From Chara braunii (lineage: Eukaryota > Streptophyta > Charophyceae > Charales > Characeae), in the NCBI GenBank assembly GCA_003427395.1, contig BFEA01000384.1:1294809-1326151 (forward strand): a stretch of 31,343 nucleotides of DNA, read 5' to 3'. A model generated the notes under the pieces. It was not told the origin of the DNA. It saw only the letters and a list, made by a program, of their open reading frames with translations, and made no database searches. Below, piece by piece: positions 21,394 to 31,343 of the stretch; the first letter of the stretch is position 1; every line of letters begins with the position of its first letter. The translations under genes were made by a program, and so were the position numbers.

Positions 21394-22819
21394 TTAATTG
21401 GACCACATTACCTCGAATAGTTTGAACACATCATCCACATAGCAAGGTGTTGCCGCTACCTCTCTGCGGATTATGGCTTCCCTGATCTCTGGGGCTACAC
21501 TAGCGGTTAATGGAAGGCAAAAAATTCGGGGTTTTTCGCCGCGTCGCTACACGCAATGTTTTCGAAACTTTGGCGAACAAACTATGCAGGGTCATAATAC
21601 AAACACCAAAAACCAATCAGGCAAAAAAAAAAACAAAAAAATCAAATTTGAGAGCACTATAAATCCTTATTCGGAGTAGCTTTCGGAGTTCGCCAAAGTT
21701 TTTTTCGAGTCTGTTGTTTTTGCTAAGTTTTTTGTTACTACTTCAAATACAGCGAAATTGAATACAAATATACACACAATGTTTTCGAAACTTTTGCGAA
21801 CAAACTATGCAGGGTCATAATACAAACACCAAAAACCAATCAGGCAAAAAAAAAAAAAAAAAAAATCAAACTCGAGAGCACTATAAATCCTTATTCGGAG
21901 TAGCTTTAGGAGTTCGCCAAAACTTTTTTCGAATCTGCTGTTTTTGCTAAGTTTTTTGTTATTACTTCAAATACGGTGAAACTGAATACAAATATACCCT
22001 AAAACACATATATAACAGGCAAAAAGAAAAACTGAGAAAAGAGTAAAAATTCAGGGAAATATGACAGTTTCGGTGAAAAATTCGCCAAAATTCGCCGAAT
22101 TTTGAGCCTTCCATTAACCGCCTCTCTGGGGCTACCTCTAGCTGATCGTATCAGTCTATATTCAAAATGATGAAGACCTCCCGGGCTTTGTCACCGTGAA
22201 AGGGCCCAAATTTCAACGGTGTTTTATAAAACTCTTCTGACAGTCATGCACAATCTACGTGTATCCGCTCCATAGTGCTAGCCACCTCTGCGACGTGGTC
22301 AAAACCCCTAAACCAGTTTGTCACGAACTCGGGTATCCAAATCTTGGTTCGTAGACAGGGAGGTCTAAAATCCTTCCATCCCCCCATCAGGATCTTATTA
22401 TGGACCACATCCCATCCTTTGTTGGCAAACCTCTTGCCTGCCCTCCGAGTCCTCGCCTCGACATTCTCTAGAAGCCACAGCGGACTATATTATGCCGCAA
22501 GCGTTGTGCAAAATAGGTGTCACCCTTGCTCTGAGAGGATGACCGTCCCGACCGATTCCACCCTTCCTTCCGCAATCTCCTCCCATCCTTCCTCCTCCCT
22601 TATCGGGTTCCAGATGCGTTTTATCCACAGGTACGACAATTCCGGTGCAATCTCGAGTCCGATCCAATCACATGTGGTCCCTCTCCATTCATTATCCGCT
22701 GGTATGGACATCTCTCTCCCCCTTTCGACTCGTTTCGGCTCCCATCCTTTAAACATGCAGTCCCTTAGCAGTAGTTCCCTAACCATTGTTTTCCTTCTTG
22801 CAAAGAGCCGACCATCCAT
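21394..22819 (-). pseudogene. Unrecognised module, copy 2 (interrupted by MITE)
   Basis: It starts at ATG 22819 (FARRKTMVREL, EMSIPADNEWRG, DWIGLEI, RIWNPI) and is open to 22520. The helical half resumes in another frame (KFGPFHGDKAREVFIIL) with two stops. At about 22122 the reading stops at the insertion. It resumes at 21502 with APEIREAIIRREV and ends YVDDVFKLFEVMWSN at a TAA (21394-21396). The residues VAPE occur on both sides, being the duplicated target. The tail YVDD(V/L)(F/Y)(K/R)L(F/Y)E is shared with copy 3. Function unknown. Confidence 0.66.
21503..22121. mobile_element. MITE-like terminal-inverted-repeat element (619 bp)
   Basis: The ends are perfect 16-bp inverted repeats GCGGTTAATGGAAGGC / GCCTTCCATTAACCGC, with weaker similarity continuing inward (AAAATTCGG...). 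Flanking DNA repeats TCTCTGGGGCTAC at 21486-21498 and 22123-22135, and looser similarity (ACTAG / CTCTAG) extends it to about 18-20 bp. Inside, a ~223-bp unit is tandemly duplicated (about 21549-21771 and 21772-21995) and TTCGCCAAA / TTTGGCGAA motifs recur. No transposase is encoded, so it would be non-autonomous. The interior is AT-rich, unlike its surroundings. It interrupts module copy 2. Confidence 0.8.
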
Positions 22820-22843
22820 TTTCCCCCGGGTAAGCCTCGCTTC

Positions 22844-23412
22844 TCAGAGATCATAATCCTCTATCTCGTCATCGTCCCCGCCGTCGCTGAAATCATCCTC
22901 TTCGTCATAGAACAACTTCCTCAGCCCTTCTAAGAAGGTCTTCCGTATTGCCACATTTTGGTAAACTATCCGCCAATGTACTAGGTTAGGGACGTAGACG
23001 TCGTCAGTGCTAAGGTAGTTTAGCATATCAGCTAACTCTTTCGCCCAGTTCCCTCCGAAAGGCCCTATTTCTTCCCCATTTCCGCCCGCTGACACGCTGC
23101 CCATACTACCTCCCGCTCCGCCTGCCTAAACAGCAAGTCCGGCGCAGTGCCCAATACCAATTCTATTACCATTGCATTTTCACTTCCCTGGGATAGGTAG
23201 ACCCACCCTCGGGTTTCCACCGTCCCCCGAAATTCCAAATCCATCAAGCTCGGCGACAATCTCGTAAGGCTGACCTTAGTCCATATCGTCTCTATACAGA
23301 GGAACGCGTCCTTCTCGTCTAGCATCACAGTTTGATAGGTTGGTTCTAGGTCTGTCCACGTTCTTTCCTCCGGGAGGACGACGGATACCCCGTCCTTTAC
23401 ATCTATCGGCAT
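22844..23412 (-). pseudogene. Unrecognised module, copy 1 (farthest upstream)
   Basis: It starts at ATG 23412. The first frame (23412-23065, 115 codons) has VVLPEERTW, FLCIETIWTKVSL, GWVYLS and AEREVVWAACQ. The second frame (23104-22844) has GPFGGNWAKELADMLNYL and FLEGLRKLFYDEEDD, followed by a very acidic tail. The frames overlap by 40 bp, so a single frameshift separates the halves. Both halves align with copies 2-4. It ends only 24 bp before the ATG of copy 2. No family recognised and no catalytic signature seen. Confidence 0.66.
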
Positions 23413-23432
23413 TTCCGGACCGCTAGAATAGA

Positions 23433-23660
23433 TTGGAGACGACAGTCACCGCGCCATCTCGGTTTTCCCAGCCCCGGTTTCCGTTTTCTATAAAAGAGCA
23501 CCGCACGGCCCCTTTGGTCAGGCTAACTCTTTTCCTAGATGAGAATTATTTCGTACCCCTCATCCGGGTCTCCCTAATTTCCCTTGCCCATTTCCCGAGT
23601 ATCGTCGCCCCGTCGCACCTTCAAGTGGTCACCATCAGTCGGCATTCCTTTTCTTGATTC
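23433..23660 (-). pseudogene. Possible fifth module relic
   Basis: A stop-broken minus frame contains GKWAREIRE, RVSLTKG and a terminal SNLF that weakly echo the copies downstream (GNWAKELAD, KVSLTR, ANLF). The match is short and includes stops. It could be chance. Confidence 0.25.
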
Positions 23661-26286
23661 CTTTCCTTTCGACTCCTATCCTTACTCCCTCCCTTCTCCT
23701 CTCACTCGTGCGGACTTAGATAGGAGGGCGAGAATAGACTTAGAAACTTGATCCCTCCCCAACAATCTCAAGCAGCTTTGCAGAGGGAGGCAAAAAAAAA
23801 AAAAAAAAAAAAAGGCAATCCTCCCACACAGGCCGGTCATCTCCTCATCGGTCTTTTTCCAAAAAGTGGTCTCTCCACTGTTACTTTCGGCAGAGTTTTA
23901 TCCCGTACCTCAAGCACATCTCAACCGTCGCGAGCGTGATACCCAGACTCGCGTGGAGGGGACACCCTCACCTTCTCGCCCAGAATACCCCGTCCCGTCT
24001 TGCCGCTCTTGCACACCCCCGTTGGCACCGGGAATCACCCCGCGTACCCCGGTAAGGACAAAAGTCGGTCGTCCGGGCATTCACATTCATCGGTCCGATA
24101 AGAATCAGCCTTTACCATGCCGTACCACGAGAGGCTACTAATCACCTCCAGAGTCCTTTCCCGGCCCCGCATGCGGTGGTCTTCCCCCGCCAGCCAACAG
24201 GCTGATGCCCTACTAAGGAGATGTTTCGCACCCCGCCCGGACAAGGTGTCGAACCATGCTCGGACCCCCCCCCCGGACGAGAATGCTACTAATCAACCGA
24301 TGTGACAAACTCCCGTCCGACAGCTCGGTGGCATGACCGTTGCACATGAAACCCGACACCCCGAAGGAACGACGTTCCGCCACCCGCACCAGTCGGTGCA
24401 CACCCACAATTTCCTTCCGAAGTGGCAGGACACTCAATTCCCCTTTCATGCAATCCACAAGTCCCAAGTGGGACACATATAGAACAAGTGTTTTTCCCTT
24501 TAGCGCACCCAACGCTTCCTACCCATGTCTCACAATTTTCTCTCGGGACTGTGCGTACCACTCCCCTTATTGTCCATACAAAGTGGTTGGTTCCTTCTCG
24601 TGAGCATCTTCAAAGGTGAGCTAGTTTTCCTTGGAGTCCCCTTATCTTCTATTGTCTGTCCTTTCATAGGGTAGGATTGTTCCTTCTTGATAACCGTTGT
24701 GTTCATGTTTGTTTATTTTAACGTTTGAAGTGTACAGTGCATGAGCCCACTGGGCTCAGAAGAAGAAGGGAGGAGAGCACCCAATCGGTCGGATCACTCC
24801 GCCGCGGGATTTTCATTGGACCCCGGCCAAAGCCGAAGCACCAACCGCCTGCCAGGTAACCGGAGCCCCTCTTTCACAGGAAGAGGAGGGGTCGACCTGC
24901 AACTTGCTCGAGGCTTCCCCAGACAGGCGAACACCAGTACCGGAGGAAGGGGGGCTAGACCCACTCCACCAGGGAGTAAGCGAATAAGTTGCAACATGCA
25001 TGTTATTCCTCCAGGCCTGGCCATGCCATGCGCCCAGCCGCCCTCAAGTCTGATTCTCTCAAAGCGAAGAGCAAACACAAGTCCAATTTTTTTCTCTTCG
25101 ATTGTGTTCACGATCATACGTCGGGCGCCCCCTTCGGAATCGCATGGGTCAATTTAACCCATACCCGGCACCTCCACCATTTCTTGTGGGGCCGTACCCT
25201 GATAGACTTTCGAGCCTGAGTCGACCCCGTTGTGGGTCCCAGTTCGCTCTGCTCCGACCACGCTCAAGCTTAGGGCGCGGAGCGTTCGTCACATGGGCAC
25301 CCCCACCTAGTGCTATGAGATGGATGGGGATGAGCCATTTGCGAGAGGGCTTTAACATTGGGGGATGTAGCTCCGCTCTCGCGCTAGATGGTAGCTTTAC
25401 GGTCACTCGCGGCGTTTTCTTGATTCATTTAAATGTGGCCCTTTCAATACACATGCAGTCCAGGGGGTGTTTATTGAGGATTTCTCTTCTTTTGTGCGTA
25501 GGCCAAGTGTCATCCTTGGACCACACACCTTTTCACTAAGCACAACAATCCCTATGGCATCTTCGGGGTGCGGCGGCGCCGTCCAACCCATGTATCCCCT
25601 TTAATACACCCATCGCCCGCCCTTAGTCCTTTCAGGCTTCCATATTGCATTCAAAGAGATAAAACACACATTCGTCCTGCAAAGCCACGCCCCCCCTCTT
25701 TTTCACTCTTTTGATCCTTTGTTCCAAGCATCCCACACTAAGGCCCGCCCGTCTCAGAACTTATGCTAGGCTTTCGGCCTTTCCATCCGATCTTCATCCT
25801 TCCCTTTCGCCCGCATACCCCGGACCCAGTCCCGCTCAATTCATCCTAAGCTACTTACCTGCATAATCTCACACACACGCAAAGACCAATACAATCCCCC
25901 ATTGGGGTCAACACATCGCCATTCCTGCAAGCCTAAGTTCTTTTCTCTTTCATGCTTCCCTTATCTTTCCCTTCCTTTCCACAGTCAAGCCATGCCTTTT
26001 CCTTAGTCATGCAGTCAGAGAAACGTTTGAGTCAACTGATCTTGTGCCAAACTCTCACTTTCCCACTTTCTCAAGGTCCTTGTCTTCCAAATTTTCAAGG
26101 GCTTTCCTTTCTCCTTCTTGGTGGCGCAAGGGACCGGCTACCCTTCCCTTGCCCTCTTTCTCCACCGAGTGAGGACCGCTTCTTCTTAACGTTCAACCCC
26201 TGGCAATGTAACAAGTGAGAGGGGAAGGGTTAGTCACGTGCCAAGAAGGAAGAGGGGGAGAGGGTAAGGTGAAGGTCAAGGCTCTA

Positions 26287-26290
<4 letters not shown>
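23661..26290. other. No recognisable gene; possible leader of the retroelement
   Basis: About 2.6 kb without a domain I can identify. A 22-base A-run lies at about 23792-23813. Mid-length ORFs exist on both strands (for example 24741-25157 on +), but they overlap rival frames and resemble nothing known to me. From about 25480 onward the + strand is C/T-rich, so it is purine-rich in the element's sense. No TATA box, PBS or tRNA was convincingly seen. Confidence 0.4.

Positions 26291-26291
<1 letters not shown>

Positions 26292-26368
<77 letters not shown>
26292..26368 (+). repeat. (GA)n microsatellite
   Basis: About 38 uninterrupted GA dinucleotides lie just left of the right-hand compound repeat. 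The length is likely polymorphic. Confidence 0.97.
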
Positions 26369-26370
<2 letters not shown>

Positions 26371-26489
26371 CCTAACTCCTAATCGACCTTACCCCCTAGC
26401 AAGCCCTACCGTCCTACCCATCGTTCCTTGCGCTCCGTGGTGCCTCCCCTTTTGCTCCCGATCTTCGGGTGGCAGAAGAGGACGGTGGA

Positions 26490-27150
26490 GGAAGGAGGTT
26501 CGAGGTGGTCGGCTATGGAGGATGGGTGAAGAGGATGGAGGAGGAAGAAGGCGCAAGGCGGTTGACTATGGTGGATGGGTGAAGGAGGTGGTGGAGGAAG
26601 AAGGTGCAAGGTTGTCGGCTATGGTGGATGGATGAGGAGGATGGAGGAGGAAGAAGGGGGAAGGTGGTTGAGTATTGTGAATGGGTGAAGGAGGTGGTGG
26701 AGGAAGAAGGTGCAAAGTGGCTGGCTATGGTGGATGGGTGAAGGAGATGGAGGAGGAAGGAGGTGGAAGGTGGTTAGCTATGGTGGATGGGTGAAGGAGA
26801 TGGTGGAGGAAGAAGGTGAAAGGTGATTGGCTATGGTGGATGGGTGAAGGAGGAGGTGCAGGAAGAAGGTGGAAGATGGTTGGTTATGGTGGATGGGTGA
26901 AGGAGATGGTGGAGGAAGAGGGTGGAAGGTGATTGGCTATGGCGGATCGGTGAAGGAGATGGTGGAAGAGGAAGGTGCGAGGTGGTTGGCTATGGTGGAT
27001 GGGTGAAGGAGGTGGTGGAGAAAAAACGTGGAGGGTGGTTGGCTATGGTGGATGGGTGAAGGAGATGGTGGAGGAAAAAGGTGGAAGGTGATTGGCTATG
27101 GTGGATGGGTGAAGGAGGAGGTGGAGGAAGAAGGTGGAGGGTGGCTGGCT
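26490..27150 (+). repeat. 53-bp purine-rich minisatellite, right copy (~12 units)
   Basis: Same unit and same order of unit variants as 1-540. Window position 1 corresponds to about 26555, and position 571 corresponds to 27179. The offset grows by 54 bp, meaning the right copy has about one extra unit. Confidence 0.93.
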
Positions 27151-27917
27151 TCGCCCTCCCCCCAGTCTAAGTATCCAGGTTTGTTCTCCGGCATATCTTC
27201 TAACCCCGGACACAAAACACAGTCTTACAGTACTAATCCTACAGCCAATATGCAGAAAACANAGTTTTGCAGCAATCACAGTCTGCAGAAAATTTCGCAA
27301 AATTCGCAGTTTGCAGATTCCGGCATTTTTGTCGTTTTTGTCGTTTTCGACCAAGTATGGAGAGCCGAAAAACACACGTCTGTGTTTCCTGCCCCAAACG
27401 TCCTCAGAATGACTCCAAACTTGGTGGACCCTCTTACTGTACCACAGGGAAGGCCTCTGTAAAGTTTGGCTTGATTCTGATGCCGTTTGGGTCCACTTGC
27501 CTACTTCGGGCGCCGCCGGGCGTCAAGGCGAACAGTTCGGGGAAGTCCGTTTTTTTATTTTTCAGAAAAATGGAATCAGATGGTCTGCTGGGTCTGCACC
27601 CCACTTGTTTATGCCTAGGATAAGAGGTTTGAGAATTTTCAGGCCTCATACCCCAGGTTTCACAGGTTTGTCATAGAGGTGCCGCCGGGTCATTTTGGTC
27701 CGTTTGCTGTTCTCGGGGCGGTCTTGCGTCGGGCACCTAGCCACTTGCTTTTCCTTGCAGTAGCAGATGTCTGGCTTGGCCAGACCTTATCAGCAGCTGA
27801 GGATCTGCAGCTATCAGAAACAGCAGCAGCAACAGTGATTTAAACATTTAATCGGCAGCTCCCTACTTATCTTCCAGTTACCACGTTCGAATAAAACAAG
27901 GGGGGGGGGGGTGAAAG
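27151..27917. repeat. Unique-looking block of the compound repeat, right copy
   Basis: Collinear with 541-1317, including the poly-G end and the GCATGC junction into the first satellite unit. A single N lies at 27262. Open frames seen here are not conserved in a protein-like way. Confidence 0.88.
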
Positions 27918-30900
27918 CATGCAGTATTCCAATTAGAGCACAAAGGGGATGTGGCGGTTCACATGGGGGTGAAGGATAGGACTGAACAAGCACAAAACAT
28001 CATCTAATCATTAGAATGAGCAATAAACAAAGTTGCGATTCGCATCCAAGTAGAGAAATGAAAAAAAATTGAGAGTCGGGTGAGTAGCATTCACCCAAAT
28101 GCATGAAATCACAAGGGGGAAAGTGGCGATTCACATGGGACTGAAGGATAGGGCCAAACAAGCACTAATCATCATCAAAACACTAGGATGAGTAATAATC
28201 AAACTTACGATTTGCATCCAAGTACAGAAATGGGAAGAAAGTGGGAGTTCAGTGAGTAGAACTCACCCAAATGCATGAAATCACATGGGGGAAACTGGCG
28301 ATTCACATCGGAGTGAAGAATAGGACGAAACAAGCACAAAACATCATCTAATCACTAGAATGAGCAAGAATCAAAGTTGCGATTTGCATCCAAGTAGAGA
28401 AATAGGGAGAAAGTAAGATGATAGTGAGTAGAACTCACCCAAATGCATGAAATCACAATTGGGAAAAAACCGATTCGCATTGGAGTGAAGAATATGACTA
28501 AACAAACACAAAACATCATCTAATCACTAGAATGAGCAAGAATCAAAGTTGTGATTTGCATCAAAGTAGAGAAATGGGGAGAAAGTGAGAGAAGAGTGAG
28601 TAGAACTCGCCCAAATGTTTGAAATCACAAGGGAGAAAGTGGCGATACACATGGGAGTGAAGAATATGACAAAGCAAACACTAATCATCATCTTATCACT
28701 AGGATGAGCAAAAATTGAAATCGCGATTTTCATCCAGGTAGAGAAATGAGGAGAAAGTGAGAGAAGAGTGAGTATAACTCACCCAAATGCATGAAATGAC
28801 AAGGGTGAAAGTGAAGATTAACATGGGAATGAAGAATAGGACAAAACAAGCACAAAACATCATCTTATCACTAGAATGAGCAAGAATCAAAGTTGTGATT
28901 TACATCAAACTAGAGAGATAGAGAGAAAGTGAGAGTAGAGTGAGTACAACTAGCTCAAATGCATTAAATCACAAAGGGGAAAGTGACGATTCACATGGGA
29001 GTGAAGAATAGGACCAAACAAGCACTAATCATCATCTAATCACTAGAAAAAGCAAAAATCAAAGGTGCGATTTGCATCCAAGTAGCGAAATGGAAAGAAA
29101 GTTAGAATAGAGTGAGAATAACTCACTTAAATGCATGAAATCACAAGGGGGAAAGTGGCGATTCACATGGGAGTGAAGAATAGAACCGAACAAGCACTAA
29201 TCATCATATAATCACTACAATGAGCAAGAATCAATGTTGCGATATGCATGCTAGTAGAGAAATGGAGAGAATGTGAGAGTAGAGTGAGTTGAACTCACTC
29301 AAATGCATGAAATCACAAGGGGGGAAGTGGTAGACAAATAGAGAGAAAGTGAGAGTAGAGTGAGCAGAACTCACTCAAATGCATTAAATCACAAGGGGGA
29401 AAGTCGCGAGTCACATGGGAGTCAAGAATAGGACTAAACAAGCACAAAACATCATCTAATAACTAGAATGAGCAAAAATCAAAGTTTTGATTTACATCGA
29501 AGTAGAGAAATGGGGAGAAAGTGGAAGCAGAGTGAGTAGAACTCGCCCAAATTCATGAAATCACAAGGGAGAAAGTGACGATTCTCATAAGAGTGAAGAA
29601 TAGGACAAAAACAAGCACTAATCATCATCAAAACACTAGGATGAGCAAGAATCAAAGTTGCGATTTGCATCCAAGTAGAGAAATGAAGAGAAAGTGAGAG
29701 TAGAGTAAGTAGAANGCAAGAATCAAAGTTGCGATTTGCATCCAAGTAGAGAAATGAAGAGAAAGTGAGAGTAGAGTAAGTAGAACTCACCCAAATGCAT
29801 GAAATCACAAGGGGGAAAGTGGCGATTCACATGGGACTGAAGTTTAGGACTAAAGAAGCACAAAACATCATCTAATCACTAGAATGAGCAAGAATCAAAG
29901 TTGTGATTCGCATTCAAGTAGAGAAATGAAGAGAAAGTGAGAGCAGAGTAAGTACAACTCACCCAAATGCATGAAATCACAAGGGGGAAGGAGGCGATTC
30001 ACATGGGAGTGAAGAATAAGACAAAGCAAACACTAATCATCATCTAATCAGCAGTATGAGCAAGAATCAAAGATGCGATTTGCATCCAAGTAGAGAAATG
30101 AAGAGGAAGTGAGAGTAGAGTGAGCAGAAGTAACACAAATGCATGAAATCACAAGAGGGAAAGTGACGATTCATATGAGGGTGAAGAAAAAGACTAAACA
30201 AGTACAAAACATCATCTAATCACTAGAATGAGCAAGAATCAAAGTTGCGATTTGCTTCCAAGTAGAGAAATGGAGAGAAAGTGAGAGTAGAGTGAGTAGA
30301 ACTCATCCAATTGCATGAAATCACAAGGGGGAAAGTGACGATTCTCATTGGAGTGAAGAATAGCACAAAACAAGCACTAATGATCCTCAGAACACTACGA
30401 TGAGCAAGAACCAAAGCTGCGATTTCCTTTCAAGTAGAGAAATGAAGAGAAAGTGAGAGTAGAGTGAATAAAACTCACCCAAATGCATGAAATCACAAGG
30501 GGAAACGTAGCGATTCGCATGGGAGTGAAGAATATGACTAAACAAGCACAAGACATCATTTAATCACTAGCACAAGACATCATTTAATCACTAGAATGAG
30601 CAATAATTAAAGTTGTGATTTGCATCCAAGTAGAGAAATGGAGAGAAAGTGAGAGTAGAGTGTGTAAAACTCACCCAATTGCATGAAATCACAAGGGGGG
30701 AAGTGACGATTCTCATGGGAGTGAAGAATAAGACAAAACAGGAACTAATCATCATCAAAACACTAAGATGAACAAGAATCAATGTTGCGATATGCATCCT
30801 GGTAGAGAAATTGAGAGAATGTGAGAGTAGTGTGAGTAGAACTCACTCAAATGCATGAAATCACAAGGGGGGAAGTGACGATTCACATGGGAGTGAAGAA

Positions 30901-31343
30901 TAGGACCAAACAAGCAGTAATTATTATCTAATCACTAGAATGAGCAAGGATGAAAGTTGTGATTTGCATCCAAGTAGAGAAATGGAGAGAAAGTGAGAGT
31001 AGAGTGAGCAGAACTCACTCAAATGCATTAAATCACGAGTCACATGGGAGTCAAGAATAAGATCAAACACGCACAAAACATCATCTAATCACTAGAATGA
31101 GCAAAAATCAAAGTTGTGATTTGCATCGAAGTAGAAAAATGGGGAGAAAGTGGAAGCAGAGTGAGTAGAACTCGCCCAAATGCATGAAATCACAAGGGAG
31201 AAAGTGACGATTCTCATGAGAGTGAACAATAGGACATCAACAAGCACCAATCATCATCAAAACACTAGGATGAGCAAGAATCAAAGTTGCGATTTGCATC
31301 CAAGTAGAGAAATGAAGAGAAAGTGAGAGTAGAGTAAGTAGAA
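27918..31343 (+). repeat. ~172-bp satellite array, right copy (~20 units, runs off the window)
   Basis: Same monomer and orientation as the left array. Two monomer types are distinguishable: AGCACAAAACATCATCTAAT (A) and AGCACTAATCATCATCAAAA (B). They often alternate A-B. A longer block recurs with a spacing of about 1.63 kb (29404-29714 against 31033-31343). Local changes include an exact 24-bp tandem duplication at 30547-30594 and a shortened unit near 29330. Short minus-strand ORFs are by-products of the monomer. Confidence 0.95.
29645..29785 (+). repeat. Exact 70-bp duplication around a single N (probable assembly join)
   Basis: Bases 29645-29714 and 29716-29785 are identical, separated by one N at 29715. 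The same 70 bases also end the window at 31274-31343. This looks like unmerged contig overlaps rather than biology. Confidence 0.8.

Larger units (their letters stand above)
12808..23412 (-). mobile_element. Decayed giant Ty3/gypsy-type retroelement (recognisable part)
   Basis: All coding traces in this interval are on the minus strand and follow the Ty3/gypsy order Gag-protease-RT-RNase H-integrase, preceded by four tandem modules and followed by one acidic ORF. True termini are not visible: I found no convincing tRNA primer-binding site, polypurine tract or TG...CA ends. The element may extend to the compound repeats at 4690 and 26490. Multiple frameshifts and stops, plus the RT deletion, make it non-autonomous. 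Confidence 0.8.

Noticed and set aside
24741-25157. 138-codon + strand ORF
   Set aside because: No recognisable domain, a rival minus-strand ORF covers the same bases, and it opposes the direction of all supported coding traces.
26200-26490. tRNA primer-binding site expected left of the right-hand compound repeat
   Set aside because: I looked for complements of common plant tRNA 3' ends (e.g. initiator Met) and saw none, so the LTR reading stays unproven.

Overview
This is non-coding, repeat-dominated eukaryotic nuclear DNA. The repeat types (a nucleosome-length satellite, minisatellites, a decayed Ty3/gypsy retroelement, a MITE-like insertion) and the mid-range base composition suggest a large plant-type genome. 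My best guess is a streptophyte alga, bryophyte or other early-diverging plant, but nothing in the window fixes the taxon. I see no intact host gene, tRNA, rRNA or CRISPR array.

Layout, left to right. 1-4690 is a compound repeat: a 53-bp purine-rich minisatellite, a ~770-bp unique-looking block, then ~20 units of a ~172-bp satellite. The same compound repeat returns in the same orientation and internal order at about 26490-31343, where the satellite runs off the window. Between the copies lie ~22 kb. From 4700 to 12800 no gene is recognisable; the + strand is pyrimidine-rich and carries several unrelated tandem repeats (26, 38, 63 and 217-221 bp), a diverged ~480-bp duplication, hairpins, and a foldback structure that contains a 105-base assembly gap. 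From 12808 to 23412 all coding traces are on the minus strand and read as one very long, broken retroelement, in transcription order: four tandem diverged copies of an unrecognised ~200-aa module (23412-19446), a charged Gag N-terminal region (19235-18394), Gag with a damaged zinc knuckle (18300-17024), protease (17157-16339), a reverse transcriptase lacking its catalytic palm plus RNase H (16338-15144), integrase with a D-D(35)E core (14871-13892), and an acidic post-integrase ORF (13575-12808). A ~620-bp terminal-inverted-repeat element sits inside the second module. 23660-26290 holds no recognisable gene.

Interpretation. The order (extra ORFs before gag, gag-pol, long tandem-repeat-rich 3' region, large flanking direct repeats) recalls the giant Ogre-type architecture of plant Ty3/gypsy elements, but I found no primer-binding site, polypurine tract or LTR terminus that would prove the flanking compound repeats are LTRs. 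The alternative is a retroelement nested in satellite-rich DNA. Frameshifts, in-frame stops and the missing RT core show that this copy cannot be autonomous. The most novel item is the four-copy module upstream of gag.
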